From positions 1,178,001 through 1,242,000 of the forward strand of contig CP109468.1 in assembly GCA_036227345.1 (NCBI GenBank): a stretch of DNA of 64,000 bases, read 5' to 3'. The notes under the pieces were generated by a model. It was not told the DNA's origin, ran no database searches, and saw only the letters and a program-made list of their open reading frames with translations. Made by a program: the position numbers and the translations under genes. The stretch is from Streptomyces sp. NBC_01463. GTDB lineage: Bacteria; Actinomycetota; Actinomycetes; Streptomycetales; Streptomycetaceae. The stretch's first letter is position 1. Each line of letters starts with the position of its first letter. Below are positions 8,540-16,358 of this stretch, in pieces.

Positions 8540-9541
8540 TCAGGTCTGGCGCAGGGGTGCGTAGGAATCGCCGTCGAGCCCGAACGTCCACGCGACGCCT
8601 TCCTTGGCGGTCCGGGTCCTCGGCGGCACGCGCAGCCAGTACGTGCGGCTGGTCCCGTCCGGCTCCGGAGTGGAGTTGACCACCTCGACCATGGCCACGT
8701 CCTCGTCACCGTCGAGCGATATCCGCCAGAGGATGCCCGTCTCGTCCCGGTGGACCGGTTCGGCGCCGGACTCGGTGAGGTAGCGGTCGTATCCGTAGAA
8801 CTCCAGCATCACGCGCCGCAGTTCCGCGTTCTCCTCGGCCCGGATGCGCTCGGGGGTCAGTGCGCCCAGCTCCGCGAGGAACGCTGCGGGGACGGGCATG
8901 CCGCGCCAGGCGTACAGCACGAAGCCGTCGCGGTAGGCGAGCGCGGGCCCCTCGCCGCAGTCGAGCCGGCCCGCCTCGTCGCGGTGGAGCGCCTCGGGGC
9001 GTTCACTGATGACCACGGTGCGCTCGTAGGGCCACCACCAGCCCGCGTTCCTCGCCACTGCCGCGAGGCCGTCGAGCCGGTCGCCCCGGCCGTCGAACGC
9101 GGCGAGCCAGGCCGCGTCGTGCTGGCCCAGGACCGCGTCGAGCAGCACCAGCCGGACAGCCGACTCGTCCTCGGGCTGCACGGCGAGACCGGCCACGACA
9201 CCGGCCCGTATCCGGTCGGCGAGCGCGGACGTGGTCTCCCAGAGCTGGGCCCCGGTGGCGGACCACAGCGCGGACCAGCCGGCCGGACCCAACTCGTCGT
9301 ACATCCGGCGCCGTTCCTCCGCCCAGGGCCGGGTCCGTACGTCCTCACGCACCGAGCGCCCCGGGTCGGTCAGCTTCCCCACCGCCTCGACGGCGGCCCT
9401 GGGCGAATCGGCCCAGACGAACTCCTCCGGCTCGGCCAGACCGGCGCTGCGGTAGGCGAGCCGCACCCCGTCCTCGGCCGCGGCCCGGTCCGCCGCACCG
9501 GTCGCCGCCGCCACGGCCCGCCATGAGTCCACGTACTGCAT
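8540..9541 (-). CDS. DUF6745 domain protein
   Basis: 333 residues from ATG 9541. The diagnostic part is the region around 190-260: LHRDEAGRLDCGEGPALAYRDGFVLYAWRGMPVPAAFL, the repeated H-R-D-x-x-G / GPA-x-x-Y-x-D-G-x-x-x-Y-x-W pattern I associate with DUF6745. Following are EENAELRRVMLEFYGYDRYL and a beta-rich C-terminus (WRISLDGDEDVAMVEVVNSTPEPDG). Function unknown. It lies head-to-tail 111 bp after the small gene at 9653 and is divergent from the STM4015-STM4011 cluster. Such genes often neighbour leucine-rich STM4015-type proteins in Streptomyces, to my recollection, so a functional link is possible. Confidence 0.75.
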   Translation of the reverse strand: MQYVDSWRAVAAATGAADRAAAEDGVRLAYRSAGLAEPEEFVWADSPRAAVEAVGKLTDPGRSVREDVRTRPWAEERRRMYDELGPAGWSALWSATGAQLWETTSALADRIRAGVVAGLAVQPEDESAVRLVLLDAVLGQHDAAWLAAFDGRGDRLDGLAAVARNAGWWWPYERTVVISERPEALHRDEAGRLDCGEGPALAYRDGFVLYAWRGMPVPAAFLAELGALTPERIRAEENAELRRVMLEFYGYDRYLTESGAEPVHRDETGILWRISLDGDEDVAMVEVVNSTPEPDGTSRTYWLRVPPRTRTAKEGVAWTFGLDGDSYAPLRQT

Positions 9542-9652
9542 CGGTTTCCCCGTCCCCTGTTCCTGAGTTGCTGTGCTTCCACGCGTATGCGCGTCGCTTC
9601 TGTATGCCGCGTTCGGGACGCCCGGTGCGCCCGCGGGTGTTCCCGCTTCGGC

Positions 9653-9979
9653 TCAGTCCGCGACGATGCGGACCGCGCCCGGTGCGTACTCGCGCTGGCG
9701 CACCACCCGGAACCAGCCCTTCGGCAGCGAGATCACCGCGTGCTCCTCGTGGACGACGCGGCCCCCGTCGGGGAGATGGAGCAGCATGGGACCGAACACC
9801 CCGCCCTCCCGGATCAGCCGGCCCGGGCCCGGCACCGCGTGCGCGTGTCCGGTGACCTCGCCGAGCGCGAGGACCAGCCGGCCGCGCCCGTCGCGCAGTT
9901 CGCCCGGTGCCTCCAGGAGGTTCGCGGGCACCGCGGACTCCTCCAGCGCCATGATCAGTACGTCGCCCTGCCGGTACAC
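9653..9979 (-). CDS. Small conserved hypothetical protein, upstream partner of DUF6745
   Basis: 108 residues from ATG 9979 (MYRQGDVLIMALEE). No recognised family. It looks beta-rich: QGDVLIMAL, GRLVLALGEVTGHAHAV, GPMLLHLPDGGRVVHEEHAVISLPKGWFRVVRQREYAPG. The GEVTGHAHAV and HEEHAVI segments carry several His residues, suggestive of a small metal-dependent or cupin-like fold, but this is only an impression. It is probably the first gene of a two-gene unit with the DUF6745 gene, divergent from the STM4015 cluster, with a shared 175-bp regulatory region. Confidence 0.65.
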   Translation of the reverse strand: MYRQGDVLIMALEESAVPANLLEAPGELRDGRGRLVLALGEVTGHAHAVPGPGRLIREGGVFGPMLLHLPDGGRVVHEEHAVISLPKGWFRVVRQREYAPGAVRIVAD

Positions 9980-10154
9980 AGACGTCTCCCCTCCGCACCG
10001 GCACCCGCTGTGCCGGCCACACGGAAAACGCTACGGCGGGGGTCTGACAACCGGCCGGTGCGCGCCGTCGGCGGAGCCCGGTCGCCGCGTTGTCAGTGGG
10101 ACTTGATAGACCTTGCGGACATCAACCCGTCGCCGTCATCAGGAGCTCAGGGCC

Positions 10155-11108
10155 ATGTCCGGTGTGCACCACCTGCACGAGTTGCTCGGCCTTCCGGCCG
10201 TCGATTTCCAGACCGGGACGGAGGACGGCCCCCGGCCCGCCGCCGACGCGGTGGCCTGGCGCGTCTTCGTCGAGCCGTACGAGGACGAGGACCGCACCTG
10301 GGAGCAGGAGTTCACCGCCTTTCTGGAGGAGGTGGACCCGGCCGGCGTCCGTGCGCTGATCATCGGGCAGTGGGGCGAGTCGTACGAGGAGGACTCGTCG
10401 TACCCGATCGGTCTCGTGATCGCCGCCGCCGAGCGGCTGACGTCGCTGGAGGCGGTGTTCGTCGGCGACCTGACGATGGAGGAGGCGGAGATCTCGTGGA
10501 TCCAGCAGAGCGATGTCACCGCACTCCTCACCGCTTTCCCGGCGCTGCTGGAGCTGGGGGTGCGCGGCGGGAGCGGGCTCGTCTTCCCGGCCACCGAGCA
10601 CGAGCGGCTGCGTGCGCTCACCGTCGAGACGGGCGGACTGCCGGTGGAGGTGGTGCGCGGGGTTCTCGACAGTGAACTGCCCGCGCTGGAGCGCCTCGAC
10701 CTGTGGCTCGGCGTCTCCGCCTACGGGGGCGACACCGATGTCACGCATCTCGCACCGCTGCTGTCGGGGACGCGTTTTCCGGCTCTGCACCATCTCGGTC
10801 TGCGCAACAGCGAGGTGGAGAACGAGATCGCGACCGCCGTCGCATCGGCGCCGCTCGTGGCCCGGCTGCGCACCCTCGACCTGTCCTGCGGCACGCTCGG
10901 CGACGAGGGTGCGGCGGCACTGCTGGAGGGCCAGCCGCTGACGCATCTCGATGTCCTCGATCTGCACCACCACTTCCTGACCGAGCCGATGGAGCGCCGG
11001 GTCGCGGAGTCGCTGGAGCCGCACGGGGTGCGGGTGGACCTGTCGGACCGCTGCAAGCCGTGGGGCGACCGCGGGGCCGCGGGCCGCTACGTCACGGTGT
11101 CGGAGTGA
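10155..11108 (+). CDS. STM4015 family leucine-rich protein, copy A
   Basis: 317 residues from ATG 10155, chosen because conserved sequence begins at HELLGLPAVDF. Leucine-rich-like repeats run through the middle: SDVTALLTAFPALLELGVRGGSG, LPALERLDLWLGVSAYGGDT, FPALHHLGLRNSEVENEIATAVASAPLVARLRTLDLSCGTLGDEGAAALL, PLTHLDVLDLHHHFLTEPM. This matches the STM4015 family, named after a Salmonella protein encoded with two radical SAM enzymes. Function unknown. The C-terminus is a variable linker followed by RYVTVSE, shared with copy B. First gene of the six-gene cluster; the next starts 7 bases after its stop. Confidence 0.85.
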   Translation: MSGVHHLHELLGLPAVDFQTGTEDGPRPAADAVAWRVFVEPYEDEDRTWEQEFTAFLEEVDPAGVRALIIGQWGESYEEDSSYPIGLVIAAAERLTSLEAVFVGDLTMEEAEISWIQQSDVTALLTAFPALLELGVRGGSGLVFPATEHERLRALTVETGGLPVEVVRGVLDSELPALERLDLWLGVSAYGGDTDVTHLAPLLSGTRFPALHHLGLRNSEVENEIATAVASAPLVARLRTLDLSCGTLGDEGAAALLEGQPLTHLDVLDLHHHFLTEPMERRVAESLEPHGVRVDLSDRCKPWGDRGAAGRYVTVSE

Positions 11109-11115
11109 GAGCGCG

Positions 11116-12087
11116 ATGACGGACATCGAGCACCCCGGCACCTTCCACGGCCTGCCGGTCTTCACCCTGCCGCCGGCGGCGGACGATGTGTCCGCGGCGT
11201 CCCTGCCCGCGGCGGACTCCGTGGCCTGGCGGCTGGACTGTGCCTGGGAGGAGCCGGCCTTCCCCGGGGTCTGGCGGCGTTTCCTGGACTCCGTCGACCC
11301 GGCCGGGGTCCGTGCGCTGCTGATCGGCCCCTGGTGGGTCGAGGACTACGGCTCCTTCGCTCCGGTGGCGGAGCTGATCAGCGCGGACGCGAGCCGCTTC
11401 CCGGCGTTGCGCGGGCTGTTCCTGGCCGATGTCGTCGGCGAGGAGTGCGAGGTGTCCTGGCTGGAGATGTCGGACGTCACCGCGCTGATCGATGCGTTCC
11501 CCCACCTGGAGGAGCTGGTGGTGCGCGGCGGCGGGGAGGCGGACCACACGCTGGGGAGACTGCGGCTGCGCCCGGTGCGCCATCAGGCGCTGAAGTCGCT
11601 GCGGTTCGAGTCCGGAGGTCTGCCCGGGCCCGTCGTCCGCGCGGTCGGCGCGAGCGAACTGCCCGCGCTGGAGCGGCTGGAGCTCTGGTTCGGTGCCTCG
11701 TGGTACGGCGGTGACGCCACCGTGGAGGACATGAGGCCGCTCCTCGCGGGCGGCGGCTTTCCCCGGCTGCGCCATCTCGGCCTCCAGAACAGCGAGATCC
11801 AGGACGAGATCGCCGCGGCAGTGGCGTCCGCGCCGGTCGTCGCGCAGTTGGAGTCGCTCTCGCTCGCCATGGGAACGCTCAGCGACACGGGCGCCCTGGC
11901 CCTGCTCGACGGTCAGCCGCTCACCCATCTGACCTCGCTCGACCTGCACCACCACTACCTCACCGATCCGGTGATGGCGCGCGCCCGTGAGCTGTGTGCC
12001 CGCGAGGGCGTCCACGTGGACCTCGACGAGGCGGACTACTGGGATCCCGAGGACGACGAGCCCCGTTATGTCGCGGTCAGCGAGTAG
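11116..12087 (+). CDS. STM4015 family leucine-rich protein, copy B
   Basis: 323 residues. A diverged tandem paralogue of the preceding gene: shared landmarks are DSVAWRL, VDPAGVRALLIG, VSWLEMSDVTALIDAFPHLEELVVRGG, ELPALERLELWFGASWYGGD, RLRHLGLQNSEIQDEIAAAVASAPVV and LTSLDLHHHYLTDPV. The tail runs through an acidic linker (DEADYWDPEDDE) into PRYVAVSE, so the last seven residues match copy A in five or six positions although the linkers differ. Two copies in one cluster imply a heteromeric complex or two targets. Its last 20 bases overlap the next gene, so translation is coupled. Confidence 0.85.
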   Translation: MTDIEHPGTFHGLPVFTLPPAADDVSAASLPAADSVAWRLDCAWEEPAFPGVWRRFLDSVDPAGVRALLIGPWWVEDYGSFAPVAELISADASRFPALRGLFLADVVGEECEVSWLEMSDVTALIDAFPHLEELVVRGGGEADHTLGRLRLRPVRHQALKSLRFESGGLPGPVVRAVGASELPALERLELWFGASWYGGDATVEDMRPLLAGGGFPRLRHLGLQNSEIQDEIAAAVASAPVVAQLESLSLAMGTLSDTGALALLDGQPLTHLTSLDLHHHYLTDPVMARARELCAREGVHVDLDEADYWDPEDDEPRYVAVSE

Positions 12088-13210
12088 CGCGCCGCGCCTG
12101 GTGGTCGTCGGCAATCCCGGCAACCGCCGGGTCGGCCTCTTCCAGGACGCGGTGCGGGCCGCCGGGCTGCCGCCGGCCCGTACGGTGTCGTGGCTCGACG
12201 TCCTGAAGGGCGACGCGGTCTTCCGGGCCGGGGAGACCGTGCGTGTCGAGTCGCCTGGCGAGGACGCCGAGGTCGAGCGGCTGCTGCGCGATGTCGACGA
12301 CCCGACCCGGGTGGAGGGCTCGGCCCTCTGGTACGCACGCTTCACCTCCGCCGTACGAGAGGTGGCCCGGGCGGCGACGGCCGCGGGCGCCGTCCTGCTG
12401 GACGGCCCCGGCGACATCGCGGTGCTGTTCGACAAGCGGCTGTGCCACGGTGTCCTGGCCGCGGCGGGCGTCCCCGTTCCCGCATCGCCCACATCGGGAC
12501 CGGCCGCGCCCGCCGTGCGGGACTGGGCCGATGTGCGTGAGCTGATGGCGGACCACCGCATGCCGCGCGTGTTCGTGAAGCCCGCGCACGGGTCCTCCGC
12601 GTCCGGGGTGATGGCCCTGGAGACGGCCGGCCCCGGCCGGGTCCGGGCGACCACCTCGGTCGAGCGCGACCCGGCCGGCCGCCTCTACAACTCCCTCCGG
12701 GTACGCCGCTGCACGACGGAGCGCGAGGTCGCGGCGATCGTCGACGCGCTCGCGCCGGACGGTCTGCACGTCGAACGGTGGCTGCCGAAGGCCTCGCAGC
12801 GGGGCCGGGTCGCGGATCTGCGCGTCGTGGTGGTCGACGGCCGCGCCACCCATGCCGTCGTCCGCACCAGCCGCTCCCCCATGACCAATCTGCATCTCGG
12901 CGGCGCCCGCGGCGATCTGGACGAGGTGCGGGCCGCCGTCGCGGCGGCGGGCGGCAGCTGGGCCGGGGCGCTGGCCGTGTGCGAGCAGGCCGCCGCCGCC
13001 TTCCCGGACACGCTGTGCGTGGGCGTCGATCTGCTGCCCGCGACCGGCTGGCGGCGTTTCGCCGTCGGCGAGGTCAACGCCTTCGGTGATCTGCTGCCGC
13101 GGCTGACCGGTCTGCCGGGCAGCGGCGCCGAGGGCCTGGACACCTACGCGGCGCAGGTCGCCGCCGTACTGAACCGATCAAGGAACCACCGTGTCAGCGC
13201 ACCGTCCTGA
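12068..13210 (+). CDS. STM4014 family ATP-grasp-like protein
   Basis: 380 residues from ATG 12068, inside the end of STM4015 copy B; the frame is open further upstream but that part is only antisense-like noise in the previous gene. The N-terminus (RLVVVGNPGNRRVGLFQDAV) is a pre-ATP-grasp-like fold. The central RVFVKPAHGSSASGVMALE resembles the ATP-grasp P-loop-like segment, and GEVNAFGDLLP near the C-terminus resembles the metal-ligand region. ATP-grasp enzymes join a carboxylate to an amine or thiol, so it may ligate a group to a protein or small molecule. The family is defined by co-occurrence with STM4011-4015. Confidence 0.82.
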   Translation: MSRSASSAPRLVVVGNPGNRRVGLFQDAVRAAGLPPARTVSWLDVLKGDAVFRAGETVRVESPGEDAEVERLLRDVDDPTRVEGSALWYARFTSAVREVARAATAAGAVLLDGPGDIAVLFDKRLCHGVLAAAGVPVPASPTSGPAAPAVRDWADVRELMADHRMPRVFVKPAHGSSASGVMALETAGPGRVRATTSVERDPAGRLYNSLRVRRCTTEREVAAIVDALAPDGLHVERWLPKASQRGRVADLRVVVVDGRATHAVVRTSRSPMTNLHLGGARGDLDEVRAAVAAAGGSWAGALAVCEQAAAAFPDTLCVGVDLLPATGWRRFAVGEVNAFGDLLPRLTGLPGSGAEGLDTYAAQVAAVLNRSRNHRVSAPS

Positions 13211-14063
13211 ACCCCCCTCCGGCGTCATGGCCGCCACCGGTCCCGACATGAGCGAGGTCGTGGGCAGCCACGATCTGCTGCTCGTCACCCTGGACACCCT
13301 GCGGTACGACGTGGCGGCGGAGCTCGCCGCCGCCGGGCGCATCCCGCATCTGGCCCGGCATCTTCCGGGCGGCGTGTGGGAGAAGCGCCACGCCCCGGGC
13401 AGCTTCACCTTCGCCTCGCACCAGGCGATCTTCGCCGGGTTCCTGCCCACCCCCGCCTCCCCCGGCCCGCACCCCCGGCTGTTCGCCGCACGGTTCGCCG
13501 GCAGTGAGACGACGGCGGAGCGCACCTACGTCTTCGACACGCCCGATCTGGTCTCGGGCCTCGCGCGGACCGGCTATCGAACGGTGTGCATCGGCGGAGT
13601 GGGGTTCTTCAACCAACGGGCGCCACTGGGCTCGGTGCTGCCCGGAATGTTCCAGGAGGCGCACTGGGAGCCGGAGTTCGGTGTCGCCTCGCCGACCTCG
13701 TTCGAGGCCCAGGTGGCCCGCGCCGAGCAGGTGGTCGGAGAGCTCCCGGCCGGCCAGAGGCTCTTCCTCTTCGTGAACGTGTCGGCCCTGCACCAGCCGA
13801 ACTGGTTCCACCGCCCGGGTGCCACCCGCGACGCGGGCGACACCCGCGCCACCCACGCCGCCGCACTGGAGTACGTGGACGCCCACATCGGGCGCCTCTT
13901 CGCCGCCGTGAGCAGTCGCCGCCGCGCCTTCGCCATCGTCTGCTCCGACCACGGCACGGCGTACGGCGACGACGGCTACACCGGTCACCGGCTCGGTCAC
14001 GAGTCCGTGTGGACCGTTCCGTACGCGCACTTCTTCCTGGAACCGGGGGCCTCCGCACGATGA
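13191..14063 (+). CDS. STM4013 family sulfatase-like (alkaline phosphatase superfamily) protein
   Basis: 290 residues from GTG 13191 with a good AAGGAA ribosome site; overlaps the previous gene by 20 bases. Metal-site motifs of the alkaline phosphatase/sulfatase fold are visible: LLLVTLDTLRYDV at the start and CSDHGTAYGDDGYTGHRLGH near the end. The nucleophile region reads GSFTFASHQAIFAGFLP rather than the C/S-x-P-x-R of true sulfatases, so formylglycine is not expected and a Thr or Ser may be the nucleophile. Likely a phospho- or sulfo-ester hydrolase or phosphotransferase. No signal peptide, so it acts in the cytoplasm with its neighbours. Confidence 0.85.
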   Translation: MSAHRPEPPSGVMAATGPDMSEVVGSHDLLLVTLDTLRYDVAAELAAAGRIPHLARHLPGGVWEKRHAPGSFTFASHQAIFAGFLPTPASPGPHPRLFAARFAGSETTAERTYVFDTPDLVSGLARTGYRTVCIGGVGFFNQRAPLGSVLPGMFQEAHWEPEFGVASPTSFEAQVARAEQVVGELPAGQRLFLFVNVSALHQPNWFHRPGATRDAGDTRATHAAALEYVDAHIGRLFAAVSSRRRAFAIVCSDHGTAYGDDGYTGHRLGHESVWTVPYAHFFLEPGASAR

Positions 14064-15424
14064 CCGGCCTGCACACCGTCCGCCCGTACCAGAGCTACGT
14101 CTACGCCTATCCGCACAAGACGGCGTACAGCAGACTCTCCGAGCACCCCGAGGGGCGGCCCGCGCTGAGCGAGCTGTGGGCGGGTGAGCGCAAGGACGCG
14201 CTCTCGCTCTATCTCCACATACCCTTCTGCGAGGTCCGCTGCGGCTTCTGCAACCTCTTCACCCGGATCGGCGCGCCGGACGAGCTCACCACCCGCTACC
14301 TCGACGCGCTGGACCGGCAGGCGTCGGCCGTGCGGGACGCCCTGGGCGACGAGGAACCGGTGCGCTTCGCCGCCGCCGCGTTCGGCGGCGGGACACCCAC
14401 GTACCTGACGGCGGGCGAGCTGGAGCGGCTGTGCGACATCGCGGAGAAGCGCATGGGCGCCGATCTGCGCTCCGTGCCGCTGTCCGTGGAGACCTCGCCG
14501 TCGACCGCCACCGCCGACCGGCTGGCCGTCCTGGCCGACCGGGGGACGACCAGGATCAGCATCGGGGTGCAGAGCTTCGTCGAGGCCGAGGCCCGGGCGG
14601 CGGTCCGTCCGCAGCGCCGCGCCGATGTGGAGAAGGCCCTCGGACTGATCAGGGAGACCCGCATCCCGCTCCTCAACATCGACCTGATCTACGGCATCGA
14701 CGGCCAGACCGGGCGCAGCTGGCGCACCTCACTGGACGCGGCCCTGGAGTGGCGGCCCGAGGAGCTGTATCTGTACCCGCTGTACGTGCGTCCGCTGACC
14801 GGTCTGGGCCGGCTCGGGGCCGCCGGGGAGGCGGTGGCGGACGCGGCCTGGGACGAGCAGCGGCTGCGGCTGTACCGGGCCGGCCGCGATCATCTCCTCT
14901 CCCACGGCTACGAGCAGGTGTCGATGCGCATGTTCCGCCGCGCGGACGCCCCGCGGACGGACGGCCCCGACGACTACGCCTGCCAGACGGACGGCATGAT
15001 CGGCCTGGGCTGCGGCGCCCGTTCGTACACCTCGCGGCTGCACTACTCCTTCGACTACGCGGTGGAGATGCGCGAGGTGCGGGCGATCATCGACGGCTAC
15101 ACCGCCACCGAGGACTTCTCGCACGCGGAGGTGGGACGGTTCACCGACGGGGACGAGGCGCGCCGCCGTCACCTCCTGCAGTCCGTGCTGCAGGCCGAGG
15201 GGCTGCACGTGTCCGAGTACCGCGAGCGTTTCGGTACGTCGCCCCACGAGGACTTCCCCGAGGAGCTGGCGCGGTTCGGGGACCGGGGCTGGCTCGACGC
15301 GGGCGCGGCGGCCGGCGGCCTGCTGCGGCTGTCCCCCGAGGGCCTCGCCCACTCCGACGCGCTGGGCCCCGACCTCTTCTCCCCCGCCGTACGGGCCGCG
15401 ATGGCCGCGTACGAGCTGAAGTGA
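14060..15424 (+). CDS. STM4012 family radical SAM protein (HemW-like)
   Basis: 454 residues from ATG 14060, which shares ATGA with the stop of the STM4013 gene. The radical SAM cluster motif is CEVRCGFC (Cys57, Cys61, Cys64), preceded by YLHIPF as in HemN/HemW proteins. GGGTPTYL is the SAM-binding GGE-like element, and RISIGVQSF and NIDLIYGIDGQT are also HemW-like. The C-terminal part resembles the HemN C-terminal domain. It is not a coproporphyrinogen oxidase by context: it sits with a second radical SAM gene and STM4013-4015 members. The chemistry is unknown; a methyl- or alkyl-transfer is possible from its relatives. Confidence 0.88.
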   Translation: MTGLHTVRPYQSYVYAYPHKTAYSRLSEHPEGRPALSELWAGERKDALSLYLHIPFCEVRCGFCNLFTRIGAPDELTTRYLDALDRQASAVRDALGDEEPVRFAAAAFGGGTPTYLTAGELERLCDIAEKRMGADLRSVPLSVETSPSTATADRLAVLADRGTTRISIGVQSFVEAEARAAVRPQRRADVEKALGLIRETRIPLLNIDLIYGIDGQTGRSWRTSLDAALEWRPEELYLYPLYVRPLTGLGRLGAAGEAVADAAWDEQRLRLYRAGRDHLLSHGYEQVSMRMFRRADAPRTDGPDDYACQTDGMIGLGCGARSYTSRLHYSFDYAVEMREVRAIIDGYTATEDFSHAEVGRFTDGDEARRRHLLQSVLQAEGLHVSEYRERFGTSPHEDFPEELARFGDRGWLDAGAAAGGLLRLSPEGLAHSDALGPDLFSPAVRAAMAAYELK

Positions 15425-15431
15425 GCCCCGT

Positions 15432-16343
15432 ATGGACCTGACGATCCTCTACCGCGGCCCCCTCGCGTCGTGCGACTACGACTGCCCCTACTGCCCGTTC
15501 GCCAAGCGGCGTGACAGCCGGGAGCAGCTGCGGGCCGACCGGGCCGCGCTGGAGCGGTTCACGGCGTGGGCGGCGGCGCAGACCGGGGACCGGATCTCGG
15601 TGCTGTTCACACCGTGGGGCGAGGGCCTGGTGCGCTCCTGGTACCGCCGGGCACTGGTCGAGCTGTCCCGGCTGCCGCACATCCGCCGGGTGGCGATCCA
15701 GACGAACCTCAGCGGCCGTACGCAGTGGCTGGCCGCCGCGGGCGCGGCGGGCCGCGACAAGATCGCGCTCTGGTGCACGTACCACCCGGGCCAGACACCG
15801 TACGAGCGTTTCCTCGCCCGGTGCGGGGAGCTGGCGTCCCTGGGGATCCGGCACAGCGTGGGGGTGGTCGGTCTCGACGGCCATCTCGACGAGGCGCGGC
15901 GGCTGCGGGCGGCCCTGCCCGACGAGGTCTACCTCTGGGTCAACGCCGCCGAGGGGCACACCTACACGGACGAGGAGGCGGACCGGTGGACGGCGGTCGA
16001 CCCGCTGTTCCCGTACAGCCGCCATCCGCACCGCTCGGCCGGTCTGCCGTGCCGGACCGGTGAGTCGGTGATCTCGGTGGACGGTGACGGCACGGTGCGC
16101 CGCTGCCATTTCGTCCGGGCCGAGCTCGGCAATCTCTACGACGGCAGCTACCGCCGGGCGCTGGGGCCGCGGGCCTGCCCGCTGGCCGTCTGCGACTGCC
16201 ACATCGGCTATGTGCACCTGGAGACGCTGCCGCTGTACGACGTCTTCGCGGGCGGTGTACTGGAGCGCATACCGGCGACGCCCCCGCCGGCGTCAGTCCC
16301 CCCGGGCACCCCGGCCGGTGGTCCGGGTGCCCGGGGGGACTGA
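15432..16343 (+). CDS. STM4011 family radical SAM protein
   Basis: 303 residues, starting 8 bases after the STM4012 stop. The radical SAM motif CDYDCPYC (Cys14, 18, 21) is near the N-terminus. In the C-terminal third, a Cys in GTVRRCHFV (near 223) and the cluster ACPLAVCDCHIG (near 248-256) look like ligands for an auxiliary iron-sulfur centre, as in SPASM/twitch enzymes that modify peptides. Such enzymes often act on a protein or peptide, which fits a cluster whose other members include two repeat proteins of unknown role. Last gene of the cluster; its final codons overlap a terminator hairpin. Confidence 0.88.
   Translation: MDLTILYRGPLASCDYDCPYCPFAKRRDSREQLRADRAALERFTAWAAAQTGDRISVLFTPWGEGLVRSWYRRALVELSRLPHIRRVAIQTNLSGRTQWLAAAGAAGRDKIALWCTYHPGQTPYERFLARCGELASLGIRHSVGVVGLDGHLDEARRLRAALPDEVYLWVNAAEGHTYTDEEADRWTAVDPLFPYSRHPHRSAGLPCRTGESVISVDGDGTVRRCHFVRAELGNLYDGSYRRALGPRACPLAVCDCHIGYVHLETLPLYDVFAGGVLERIPATPPPASVPPGTPAGGPGARGD
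16294..16342. terminator. Terminator hairpin overlapping the STM4011 stop codon
   Basis: Perfect 18-bp stem (16294-16311 with 16325-16342) with a 13-base loop. The right arm ends in the TGA of the STM4011 gene, so the hairpin is built from its last codons. It lies between convergent genes and can serve both the STM40xx cluster and the SGNH hydrolase gene. Confidence 0.75.
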
Positions 16344-16358
16344 GGACAGCGGGGTCCC

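Noticed and set aside
14060..15424. STM4012 gene as coproporphyrinogen III oxidase (hemN)
   Set aside because: HemN/HemW-like motifs are real, but the gene is locked in the STM40xx cluster and no haem genes are nearby, so family STM4012 fits better.
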